Assembly: GCA_001598975.1 (NCBI GenBank)
Contig: BBXU01001093.1
Location: 1 to 64,000, forward strand
Direction: 5' to 3'
Source of the DNA: Parachlorella kessleri
Lineage: Eukaryota; Chlorophyta; Trebouxiophyceae; Chlorellales; Chlorellaceae
DNA length: 64,000 bases
Shown here: positions 34,585 to 45,497 of the stretch, piece after piece
Position numbering within the stretch: position 1 is the stretch's first letter
How the letters are laid out: each line of letters opens with the position of its first letter
Notes under the pieces: generated by a model
What the model was told of the DNA's origin: nothing
The model's database searches: none
Seen by the model: only the letters and a program-made list of their open reading frames with translations
Made by a program: the position numbers and the translations under genes

Positions 34585-36122
34585 ATGGGAGATGCCGACG
34601 AGGTGATGGGAAAGGCGGAGGCTGCCCCAATAAAAGACGAGCCAGAAGCCGAAGAGGAGGCACCTGCAGCAAAGAAGCAGCGCACGGAGGAGCCTGCGAA
34701 CGAGACGGCTGCCCCAGATGCAGCAGTGGCAGATGAAGGCGAGCCTGTTGCTGAGGGGGTTCCAGCTGAAGCTGCCGAGCCAGAAGGTGGCACTGAAGCT
34801 GCAGAGGCCAAGGCACAAGGGGCGTCTGGGCCAACCAAGATTGGCTACAAAAGCTTCCAGTCAGGCGGCGACGCACTGAAGTATTATCAGAACTTGATTT
34901 CCAAGCTTCGCAAGGACCAGAATCTGAATGAGGTGGGGTGAGACACTGAGAATTTTTGCTCAAGCTTGAATTAAGCTTTGTTGTGTTGTTCCCTTTGTAT
35001 GCATTCATGCATCATGGTCTGGGTGATGTCCTAGTGTCTGGGGCCGGGCACACACCCTTGCTCTATATAGAAATGTCTAAACCTTGCCATCGGTGGACTT
35101 TGTGCGCATAAGATCCACCCACCCTGCCTGAGCCTGTAACTTGTGAGCGTTATTAGTCATGGTGTTGGCAGAGCAGCTGATGCACTCTGCTGTTTGCTGC
35201 CTTGCAGTATGAATTCCACATGGTTATGGAGCTTATCAGGTTAGGGCACCCTGATGCTGAGCGGAAGGTGAGGACGTGGGAAGTAACCTGGGAGGTCGCA
35301 CTTCTGGTTCGTGTACAGATTGCCAGCTTGCAAGACGACCCTGTGGCAAGCTTGCATGAATTAGTTGTCCTGAGTGGGCAAGGGTATCGATGGCAGCAGC
35401 AGCAGTAGAAGCAAAAGCAACTGTCACTGGTGCGTAGAGTTAGAGCCGCCCTCAAGAGATCCTGGAATGGCATGCTCTTGCAAGGTGCGGGTCCTGTGAT
35501 ACCTTGAACCTGGATCTGTTATTGCCTGCAGCTTGGTGGGGGCGTGAGGGCTGTGCAGGTGCGGGAAACCAACCATGGAGGCAACCGCACCACCTGCTTC
35601 TTCCTTATCCACGACAACAACAAGGCGGAAGACGTGTCGTACAGGTGGGCAAGCTAGGGGGAGCGGGGCTGCAACTCCTAGCGGGTTACGCTCCTGGGCT
35701 TGGTACTGCCTAGGCAGCTAACGACCCCACCAGCGGGGTGCAGTGCCCTTTGCGATGGCTCCGGCAGCTAATGAATGGCTAGTCGGCAAGGTTGCGTGAC
35801 TAAGTGCAGCATGTTGTGTAGATGCATGCGCAGTTAGGTAGTGCATGCTGGTTGGGTTTTGCCGTAGCATCAGCAGCATAGCTCGCCCAGCATTCCACTT
35901 AATAACTTGAATGCAGGCAAGAGGTATCTTTCAGGGAAGCCTGCCTGCAGCCACGTTCTGTGCCTTCCCTACCGCAGGAAGTGCATTGCCAAGCTGTTCC
36001 CGGAGATGTCGGATCTAACCTCAAACTACAACCGTGCCTCACCGCGACAGCAGAGCGGCGGTGGGCGGGGGCGGGGCGGCAGGGGCGGTCGCGGCAGGGG
36101 GCGGGGTCGTGGGCGGCATTGA
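34585..36122 (+). CDS. DUF3223 (DCL-like) protein with acidic N-terminus and RGG tail
   Basis: Four exons (34585-34932, 35208-35267, 35532-35644, 35978-36122) give 221 residues with phases closed. Residues about 1-85 are acidic and Ala/Pro/Glu-rich, with a basic AAKKQR patch that may be a nuclear signal. Residues about 88-190 match DUF3223: YKSFQSGGDALKYYQNLI, MELIRLGHPDAERKLGGG, then NRTTCFFLIHDNN and EDVSYRKCIAKLFP. The H-P-x(4)-K-x-G-x-G and S-Y-R-K-C positions are kept. Plant DCL proteins with this domain act in plastid rRNA maturation, and the domain also occurs at the C-terminus of some plant Pol V subunits. The tail is an RGG/GRG-rich RNA-binding type sequence. No transit peptide is evident, so a nuclear or nucleolar RNA role is inferred rather than a plastid one. 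It starts 369 bp from an RNA polymerase I subunit gene. Confidence 0.85.
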
Positions 36123-37309
36123 TTCCAGCGACTGGGCAATGACTTTTGCACCCGGTCGAGCCTTCACTCAGGCCTGCTTGAGTTGAAGCCCTCTGTGTAT
36201 GGCCACTGCTTGGTTGTATCTTTTGTTGAAATGTGTTGTGTGGGTACCTAGTTGCCACTGCAGTGGTACCTACTCAATGTGGGTACCTAGTTAGCACTGC
36301 GGTCAAGCTCGCATTGCTGCAACAGGTGATTGTGACGCGAGCCAGGCTCAGGGCTGCTTTTTTGGCCCAGTACTTAGTGGTGCGGTTGTAAGCATGGAAT
36401 TGCCTACAAGGTGTTGAGGGAGCTGCTGCTCGCTTTCTTTAACAGTAAGGAGTGAGATCCTTGGGCCACCAAGGTTAACACTTAGGCTCCACATGTGACA
36501 ATTTGACAAACAATACCTAGAAGTACGATAATAGGCATGGGCACCCTAATGTACACAACAGCCTCTCAACCGCCATGCTCAACTACCAAGTGCAGTGCAG
36601 ACAATTAAAGGGTGCATCCAGACCAGGGCACAGCACTGGTCCTACCTCCTCGATTCCAATCAGCACAGTGCAGTTTTCCCCCAGGGCAAACCCAACGCTA
36701 TCTAAGCCGTCATTCACAAATGAGGAATATCAACTGATGCGCTCGTGAAAAAATAAATAGACTTACCATTCTGGCACGCAAACTTGTGCCCAACTACTTC
36801 AAGGAGGAAATGAGAGCTACAAAGGCTACCAATCCTATAGGACGTATTAAGTGAACAACCCCAATGAAATCTGCAATAGCAAAGGCAATATCTAATTGCA
36901 ACATGTGCACGGAGAAAGGCATTGGGTGTGCACACCCAATCTGGCTAGTGTACACCAATATAGCGGCAGGCTTTCCCTCTGGCATGCCTTGGAACTCAGC
37001 CACGATGCTTGGCTGGGGATATCATCAGCAAACACAACTCTACCTGTGGGCGCTCGCTTCCCACTTGCAAGACGCTACGGACCACACATAAAACTTGCAC
37101 CTACAAATACACAGCGCCGGCTGCAAAGGAGATTACCGCCGAACGGTAACCTCCCAAGGCCACCTAGCAGCCGTCGCCAAACCCTTAAGCAACTCTATCG
37201 CCATGATCAGCAGGGCCATGCCTGCCCTTCCCTGAGTACACACCATCTGCTGTCAAGCACCTCCCAGCCCCACTACAATCATTGAAGGTAGCAGCCCAGC
37301 TGCCGCCCT
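36123..37309. other. Convergent intergenic region, DUF3223 and BTB 3' ends
   Basis: 1.19 kb without a supported gene. A short imperfect tandem repeat, GTGGGTACCTAGTT followed by GCACTGC or CCACTGC, occurs at about 36240-36260 and 36280-36300. The remainder is AT-richer than the coding regions. Confidence 0.45.
36387..36391 (+). terminator. Candidate TGTAA polyadenylation signal of the DUF3223 gene
   Basis: TGTAA lies 265 nt after the stop codon, a distance typical of green-algal 3' UTRs. Assigned by motif and position only. Confidence 0.4.
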
Positions 37310-40300
37310 TCAGCTCATCTGCTTGCGCAGCACCACATGGTAGAAGAGGTTGCGCATGGAGCCCTCCCGCTCAGCCCCACACTCCTGCTTGACAATGGCG
37401 TACCCCTCCGCCTGCCGTGCCTGCAGCTGCACAACGGTTGCGCCCAGCAGGACAGCACACATGAGTAGCAGCCAACACGCGGTGCATATTACGAGCAGGC
37501 CTGTATGCATCCCGTCTGTGTGCTAGACATCCAACGTGTCCCTGCAGGACCGCTGCAGCTTGCGCTGGACGTGCTGAAATTTACGGTATTGAATAGGCAT
37601 CCCTGCACTTTAAATTTCTAAGATATCACAGCAAGCCAAGATAGGGACTCAAGGCAAGCAGCATTCATGCTGAGCCCCGGCGCGCTGCCACTCACCAAGG
37701 TGTTCAGCTTCTGCAGCAGCGCCGCCTGCGCGCGGCCTACGCCCGCCGCCGGCTGCATGCCCGTCTCCAGAAACACAGCGTCAAGCACCACCGGCGGCGC
37801 GGCGCTGGCCACACCGGCAGCTGCAGTGCCCAGGCTGCCGCTGCCCAGCTCACGGTCGCAGACGGACCCCTCCCTCTGCAGCTGCCCCGCAGGGCAGGCG
37901 CCCTCACAGCCACCGCCGCCAGCGCCGGCGGCGCGGCAGCTGCCGGGGGGTGGTAGCGCTGCCAGGGCGCTGGCCGCACGCTCCGCCAGGCGCGGCAGCT
38001 GGTAGAAGCCTGCTTCGCGGCGCAGCAGGCCCAGTGTGCGCTCGTCGCGCGGCAGGGATGACTCGCGCTCGCCAAAGCGCTCGCAGCGCAGGTAGTCTAG
38101 CACGTACTCGAACAGCTGCGAGCGGAAGGGCGGAGGGCGCTGTATCAGACGCAGTGCCATGTACTACAGTACACATGTACAGAGAGGCTGCAGCCTTGTG
38201 GTAACACAGAGCTGCTGTCATGCAGTCCCGGCCAAGTCATAGTGAAAGCCGCATTCACCGAGCCCAGCGCAGCACTGTTCATCCCCCGTAACCCCTCCTC
38301 CTCCATTACATACCTTGCCACCAAGCCGTCACCAGCCGGCTGCCTGCAAGTGGCAACCCTCAAGGCACCACTTCCCCACAAGCCACCCTCTCACCTTGCC
38401 GCTGCGGTCGATGAAGAACTCCGGCGCCTGGCGGCTGCCCCGCCGCGCCTCCTTGCCGGAGCAGCTCTGCTGTGCCAGCTGCCACAGGAAGCTGCCCTCC
38501 ACCGCCGCCAGCGTGGCAGCGGTTGACAGGAACCGGTGGCCGCCCACATTGAGGGATACAAACACCTTGTTCAGGTCATCTGAAGCCCGCCAGGTGGGGC
38601 TCTGGGGTGCTGGGGCTGCCAGGGCTGGTGAGCGGGGGCTTTGCGGCGGGCGCGCGGGCTGCTGCTGCGCCTGCTCTGCTGGGAGGCTTGGCACGTCGTC
38701 CAGGGAGTGCATCGAGCCAAAGGTTGGGGGCCCAAGCCCGCGCTGCGGCTGCACCTGCCGGTGCTGCTGGCGCGGTGAGTGCTCCTGCTGCTGGCGTGGA
38801 GAGTGCTGCGGCCCCACAGCTGCCTCGGTGTTCAACTGCGGCAGCTGCTGGGGGGACTGTTGCTCCGCTTCGTCATCGCCGGCTCCCGTCTCCGTGGTGG
38901 CGAAAAACTCTGACATGCCGCCTCCCGCACGGAGCGCAGCCTCAATGTCACGGGTGTTGAGGGACTGCCCAATATATGACGGCAGCCTGCCACCACCACC
39001 TCCCGGCAGCAGGGGACAGGACTCCTCTTCCTCGTCCTCTTGCGGTGGCCGGGCCCCCGCCTGCGCCTGCGCCTGCGCTGCCCGCTGCACCCTGCCATGC
39101 TGCGCCTGCTGCTGAGCACGCTGTGCAGCGCCCTGCTGCGCTGCACGCGGCGAGGGCTGCTCGCCGATGACCGGCTCCACAGACAGCAGGTCCATCAGCT
39201 GTGGCTGAGAGGCATGCCCTGGGAGCAGCCGCAGGCCTGCCCCCAGGGGAGGGGAGCCTGGCACCACCTGCTCTCCGCCTTGCCGCGCCAGTACCATCTG
39301 CTGCCCAGGGGCCTGCCTCTCCGTTGCGGCCACGGCGGCAGCGGCAGCAGCATGGCCCAGGGGCAGCGCCAGGATGCCCGAGCCGCCCAGGTCTGCCAGG
39401 CTGTGGCTGCGCATGAAGGGCGCCTGGCCCAGGCGGGGCGTAGCGAGGATGGAGTGGGAGATGATCTCCGGCTGCACAAAGACCTGGCCCCCAGGGCCTG
39501 CACCACCCACCAGGCACACGCCCTTCGTACCATTCTGGAAGATTCTGCAGCGACTGCCATCAACATTGCGACAGAGCTCCGGCAGTGTGGCTGATACGGC
39601 AAAGGGCACAACAAGGCACTTCAACGTATGAGTGATAGCAATAGTTTGATCTGCATACACCACGCACAGGGCATGCTGTTGCTGGTCTTGCAAGCCCAGT
39701 ATGACTTGAGAGCGACCCACCGCTTGTGGCGTGAACGAACTCCATAGACTGCCGCTTGGCCATGGGAAGGGCCAAACTCGCCCCCATGGGCCGCTTGCTG
39801 CCAGGGCCACCTGCAGAGAACCACCAAGAAGTTAGCATTCACATCTCGCATCGCACTCCACACAGAAAGCCAAACTGGTAATGACGATGCAGACGGCATG
39901 ACGACACTCAAGCTTGTTTGCAACTCCTATACCCATGTCATGCTTGTAATGCACGAGCATGGACACTGAAAAGACTGCGCACATAATTGCAGAAGCCAGG
40001 GACATACAGCTGCAATTTCCTTTGGTGCTGCATTCCCTTACCTTCGCCTCGCTTGCGGTTGGCCCACCACACATCGAGCAGCCCCACAAAATCCCTGAGT
40101 TCGCTGGACAGACGCCCCACGCTGGAGTCTGCCCTCAGGTAGGGACCAAGCGTGCTGAGCGCGGCATCCAAAGCGTCCCACTCCTCCTCCGTCTCCGGCA
40201 GGCGGGCGCCTTGCAAGACCTGGAGAGAGGGGGTGTGGGCAGTGTGTGAGTGTACGCAGCCTGAGTGTAGGTGATGATGAGAACTCCCATATAGCGCAGC

Positions 40301-40927
40301 CACACGTGCGGCTTGTCTCGCCAGGGTGTGAGTTGTAGGGCTGTGCCAGATACAATTCTGCCTTAGCCGCTCGCACTTGCTGCCAGCAGGTTCAGGGGCT
40401 GCCTCTGGGCACCGGAGGCGAGGCTTTCCAAGGTGTGACTGTTCGGCCCCCATCCTTGCAAGGCCACTTGCCTTCAGCTGCACCCCGTTCACGCGAGGCC
40501 TCCAAGTTTCAAGGGCAGGGCTGTACATGGTCTTGACGTTCCTCCAGAAGCGCTCCTGGGCCGGCAGGCACTCTTGCCGGAAGTGTTTCTCCAGCACGTG
40601 ATAGCTGCACCATTTGCAAGGCCATGATATCTGGTAAGGGGGTACGTATTTGGGCGCCCAACCAAACCTTGATAGAGGGTGTGCAAAGGAGAGGTTTTGC
40701 GCGCTGCAGCGCTATTTCATGGCTCAGAATCATAATCAGGGGTGTTGCTCCCCAAGTGCACTCGGACGGGTTCCCTAGCCCACTGACGGCACGTACCAGT
40801 TGGCCTTCTCATGCTGGAGGATAACCACGGGAGACCGAACTTCCAGCGCGTCGCAACGTAGGAAGAGAGCGCCAGAGAACAGGGCCTGCACCTCATCTTT
40901 CTGGTCCAAGCGCTGGGTATCCGCCAT
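37310..40927 (-). CDS. BTB/POZ (T1/KCTD-type) domain protein
   Basis: Seven exons (40797-40927, 40472-40604, 40042-40219, 39721-39810, 38395-39650, 37696-38115, 37310-37426) total 2325 nt, 774 residues. The N-terminal third has a helical region (HFRQECLPAQERFW, LPETEEEWDALDAAL, SSELRDFVGLLDVWWANRKR) that I cannot assign. The middle is a long Gln/Pro/Ala-rich linker. A T1-type BTB domain begins at about residue 535: KVFVSLNVGGHRFLS, SFLWQLA, EFFIDRSGK, then LFEYVLDYLRCERF in the next exon and LLRREAGFYQLPRLAE. This matches KCTD-type proteins, which often oligomerise and serve as cullin-3 adaptors; that role is inferred. The C-terminus (QAEGYAIVKQECGAE) is a separate exon. A 70-nt intron (39651-39720) explains an apparent frame change. 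The intron after 40472 begins with GC. Start at 40927 is the first Met fitting phase; a Met further upstream is possible. Confidence 0.82.
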
Positions 40928-42262
40928 GCCCTCGTTCCAGTCGCGTGATTGTGGCAAGGTGCTTCGTAAACCAGAGCCGTGGCTAGCTCTTGAGACCTTA
41001 TTCACGTGGAGGCGGGTTGATCAACACCGCCACCCTCCGAACAGGGCAACTAAACTTGCCTCTGTGCCCTTATGCTGGGGCCATCTCAGCATGGGCGCAA
41101 GGGCGCAAAATTGTCCGTCAAGGAGGCGGAAAACTGTTTGTCCAGCTTAGCCGCAGCTTGTAGTCGGTGGAGTCTGCCATCTAGTGGCTTGAAGCGGTTG
41201 CCTTGCGTAAAAGCGTCTGCAAGGAGACGTCTCAGCACAGGTGGCAGGGGTGCCCAATGACAGCTGGCAAGTTTGCGAGCTTGGACGCTTGTACGGCAGC
41301 TAGCTCCAGCTCATGCCATGTGAGTGCCACATTAACATGGTCTGGGGGAGAGAACCACGTCACTTTTCCAAGGTCAACATCAACCCGGGGCTAAAACCCC
41401 TTCCAGCTGGAGGAATGCAGGAATGAAAACACAGGGCACAGCACACCATGTGTACACACAGAGAGCATGGACAATACTGCAAGCAGCATCACGGACATGG
41501 GAGAAGGGTTAATAAAGATAATCTCGATGATCCGTTTCGGCGTCCATCAAGTAACGTCATCCCCACGTCAACTGGCCCCTGGCCTGTAGGTGGGTATCGA
41601 GCTCTTGGACGACAGACAACCCGTGATGGGCTTTGTCCCTTCAACAATGTTTAGGAATGAAACAACGAGCAGTTCTGAGACATCCACAGAGCGAGTAAAC
41701 AGACTGGAACCCAGTATTCCTCTCTGGCAAGAAGCGGACCTGATGCAGCAGGCAAAAGGGGCACACCGGACGACCGGGGCGTCTCTCTTTCTCTTTCACC
41801 CTGGGCGGGGCTACGTTCCTTGGAAGGCATGGCAGGACCCCTCCCATACGAAAATACGAGGTTGCCTTCTTCCCTGTCTCAACTCAAGGAAATCGTGCCT
41901 GGTGCAAGCCAGTAGCAGGTCATCTTGGCGAATCAGTGCACATCGCCATCCGCCAACCATGGCCTTAGATGCAGACCACCGCAATCACCACAGCCCCAAC
42001 TTCCCCTCAAGCGCTGCCCTTCTTCTTCCACTGCTCGATCCACTCCTGCAGGCATGCCCTTACCATGTCACTTTCTGCTCTCCTGCTGGTATGCTACACT
42101 GCTGGCCACATACCGCAGTGGAGGGCATTCCCGCAACACATCCACAGGGCGGAATGTACCTCGCCACCAGCCAGCTTTGGTGACTGACATAGATGACCTG
42201 GAGACGGGTAGCATACGTCTGTGGTAGTCTAGTCTGACAGCGTAGCACCGCCCACTGCTATC
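40928..42262. other. Intergenic region between BTB and TROL-like genes
   Basis: 1.3 kb containing the BTB promoter and the 3' UTR of the TROL-like gene. A plus-strand frame at 41590-42183 (197 codons) has no family resemblance and no exon partners. I do not call it a gene, although its first half is less obviously random than other frames. Confidence 0.4.
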
Positions 42263-45200
42263 CTACGACAAGGAGAGCGGCGCCAACTCCGCCGGGCTCA
42301 CCTGTGCCTCCTTCACATTGGGTGGCACCTCCTCCTCTTCGGCCTTAGCACCGTTGGACTCGGCAGCTGCCGGCTTGGCAGCGGGCTCGGCAGGCTTGGC
42401 AGCGGGCTCAGCAGGCTTGTCGATCTTAGCAGCGGCCTTGGCAGCAGCCTTGGCAGGCTCGGCAGCGGGAGTTGGGGTCTGGCTCGGGGCCTTACTGCTG
42501 GTGGTGGCGCTGGTGCTGGGGGAGACGGGGGTGTCCTCCAGCAGCACGGTGGCCAGCTTCTTCAGGTCGTCTCCCGCCTCCGCCACCGCAATCTTGTCCT
42601 TGACCAGCGACCTGCAGCAGACGGCAGCTAACAAGATCCGCGGGTCAGGGCCCCACCGCGAGTGACTCCACAATGTGTGCTGCGGCGCCGCTCGTGCTGG
42701 TAAATCACTATTTACAGCCATGTCACCACCGGCCACGGCCCCTCCAAAACTTGGAGCAACCCCAGCAGGGTCCTGTTAGCGGAGGCAGCTCCTTATCAAA
42801 ACCAGGCAGCCAGGTGGGGCATTGCCCTGCCCAGCCGAGCCCACATACCTGATCTCCGTCAGCGTCTGCTCCCGCTCCTCGGCAAACAGCAGCTTGAACG
42901 CAAACTGGCCGGCGGCTACGATGCCCACCAGCTGCAGGAGCACCTCCACCTCGTTGAACAGCAAAAAGCCCGCGGCAGCAAGGCCGCCCGCGGCCAGCCC
43001 CGCCTTGGTCAGGGTGGGCGCAGACTGCAGCACGGGCCAGGGGCAGCAAGGGGTGGTGGTGAGGTGGGAGGCGGGTTAGGTTGAGAGGGCGCAGCAACTG
43101 TTTAATCCCCAACCACTCTGGGACTAAAACAAGTGCACGGCCGCCAGCTTTGTCCCCACAGAGCTACCAGTAGCAGACAGAGAGTTCTTAGGGTGAGAAA
43201 GTTGAACAGTTACAAGCCCACCTTCAAGTCTTCCGCGAGGGTCTCCACTGTGGCCCCTAGATTTTTGGGGTCCACCTTAGCGCCCAGGGCAGCCAGGTCG
43301 AAAGTGGGCAGCTCCAGGCCACGGCCTGGCTCCTTCCAGGGCAGGTCAGACTCCTGCACAGAGAGAAGTGGTGCTGGTGTAGTGGGAAACGAGGCCCAGC
43401 TTGCCGAAGAACCCCAAGGCATGACGCATGGTGGCCAGCACAGCATAGGCGTGCTTCACTTGCACCCCAAGCAGCAGTATTCCTCAAGCTAAGATGATTG
43501 GGTGCTGTTCTTTTTGCACGGCTAGGACACGAGGGGCTGCAGCGGCTCCGTGCTTGCACTCACAAACTCTTGCAGTTCGTCCGGTGTAAGGTGTGGCCCA
43601 CGCACTTAATACTACTGATCATACCTTCCAGGCCTCTGCCCCGCCTTGCACAACGTACACAGACTTCAATGCCCCGGACTCCAAGACGGCTTTGGCAGCC
43701 TTGCTGGACTCCTTTCCTTCCCTGCACAGAAGTCGTGACAACAGGGACTGACCAACAGTGCACACCACGTGGCTGCCACTCTCTGTCCCGAAACACCCAG
43801 CGACAGGCACAGACCCAGGTTGGGTGTGATTGCCGCCATCAGTTACAACCTCAGACGAGGTGCCGGCTATTACAATGGACATAGTTACTGGCTGTAGCAA
43901 TGGCCGGTGCAGCTCACAGTCTTAGCCTCCCCCTTGATCAAACCTTGACCCTTGTAGTAGTGTTGTCCGAATGCAAAAGCCACCTCAAGGCTTTGGGTCC
44001 ACTCCAAGCTTCGCGGCACGTGGGCAAGTCCTACATGCATCGCTGCGCGCAATGTGCAGCCAGCCGACACCAAATAACAACTCACGCGTCCAATAGGAGG
44101 ACACGCGACTCCTCGCCCAAGCCTCCAAGCCTGGCAAACTTGTCAGCGAAAGCCTCGTCCACCACCACCTCGCCCTTGACTGCCTGCACGCACAGGCGTG
44201 TGCAAGCAGGAGAGTTAATAAGGACGAGCACCCGAGCAGCCTTGAGATATATCAAAAATAAGGACATCATGATGAATGTTCTGGCCGCCGGCTTGGGGAT
44301 GATGATGGGCATCAGACAGGCTCCACCCCAAACGACCTCCCCAGACTAACGACAGCGGGCCAGCACTGGGACGGCACTCTGGCATAAGCTTTGCATACCC
44401 ACAGATCTATGGTTTGAGGGACGAGCCGTGATCATCTCCCTGCAGGCCAGCTTTGCAGCGCACCCACAGAAGGTTGGATCCACTGCACTTGCCTGGGTGT
44501 ATGGCAGGGACACCACCTTGCGCTTGATGCTCTTGAGGTCAGGAGAGCCTGCCTCCTTGACCTCAGCCTTGCTGCGGATATCCACCAGGATGACCTGATG
44601 CAGAGAACCAATTGCAATACAGCAATTTGGCACCCTGGTGACTAGAAAGGGCTGCAAGACAACTGTTGTAGACTGGTATTGCAGGACAAGCAACCCTTAG
44701 TGCTTTAACCACTGAGCACAGCTACATCTGACTGCGAGTGCAATGCTTAACAACATGGAGTGTATGTTGTTGTGCCATTCGAGAATGCACGGTACAAGAC
44801 ACACGTGAAGCTAGGCCAGAGGAAGAGCTGGCCAGTGCCAGGAGATCGCGGGTAAAGGCTCCTCACCTTCGGGTTTTGCTCCAAGGCCTCAAAGGCCCGT
44901 GCTGGGGATGTCACCTTGACCTGGGCACCGCCAGAGGCAAGCTGCTGGATAGCACCAATGCCCACAGGCACCAGGAGCAGCGCTATCCCGCCCCCCACCA
45001 GCAGGGGGTTGTCAGCAAATAGAGCCGCGATATCACTGCCAGCTGAACTAACGTCAGGTAGCTGAACGTCAGGTAGCTGAACGTCGGGCAAGCTGATCGT
45101 CGGCAGGGCATCCTCGGCTTTTGCCATGCCAGACATGGCTAGCGCGCCTGCGTTGGAGAGCAGCAGGGCTGCATAGCCGTGCACCCTGGGGATAACTGTA

Positions 45201-45283
45201 CTGGAAGCAGGCTTTGCTGACACCTTGGCCGCTGGCCTCGCAGCACTTCCCTGCTGCGCTGCCAAGACTCTCATGGTCTGCAT
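42263..45283 (-). CDS. Thylakoid rhodanese-like protein (TROL/STR4 type), chloroplast
   Basis: Seven exons (44867-45283, 44493-44594, 44086-44183, 43625-43721, 43222-43353, 42849-43024, 42263-42611) total 1371 nt, 456 residues. The N-terminus is a plausible chloroplast transit region (MQTMRVLAAQQGSAARPAAK), followed by an Ala-rich stretch ending AMAKAEDA-like. A 15-nt tandem repeat then encodes LPDVQLPDVQLPDV. A membrane segment (LLVGGGIALLLVPVGIGAI) precedes the rhodanese fold: VILVDIRSKAEVKEAG, then VLLLDA, then KSVYVVQGGAEAW. The active-site Cys position is Asp (LLLDA), as in plant TROL, so sulfurtransferase activity is unlikely. A second hydrophobic pair follows (GLAAGGLAAAGFLLFNEVEV, LLQLVGIVAAGQFAFKLLFA), and then a Pro/Ala/Lys tail. 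Plant TROL tethers ferredoxin-NADP reductase through a C-terminal ITEP motif; I do not see that motif here. CAS is a less likely alternative. The intron after 44493 begins with GC. Confidence 0.82.
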
Positions 45284-45497
45284 GGTCTGCAGTGCTGCTT
45301 GCAAACGCAGATCGGCAACAGCACAGTAAAGAAGGTTGCCTCAGACGTCCAGTAACAATTGCAAGGCTGCAGAGTTTGGCTGGGTTGTCAATGCAAGTGC
45401 CACGATAAAGCGCCCTGCGAGACTCCCGCGCTATATACCTATTGCTGTCTTCTATTGATTCTATCTGCTGTTCTCCCGATCGTTGTTATTGGTTGAG
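45284..45497. promoter_or_regulatory. Divergent promoter between TROL-like and SDR genes
   Basis: 214 bp separate the two start codons. A TATATA stretch at about 45433-45438 is palindromic and lies about 60 bp from the SDR start and 150 bp from the TROL-like start, so it could serve either direction. Both products are probably plastid proteins. Confidence 0.5.

Noticed and set aside
39640..39735. Apparent frameshift in the BTB gene between MEFVHATSG and the downstream long frame
   Set aside because: A 70-nt GT...TGCAG intron (39651-39720) joins the two frames exactly (VHATS to DQTIAITHT), so no frameshift is needed.
41590..42183. 197-codon plus-strand frame upstream of the BTB gene
   Set aside because: Its first half looks somewhat protein-like, but no family or exon partners could be found and the second half is random. 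A homology search would decide.
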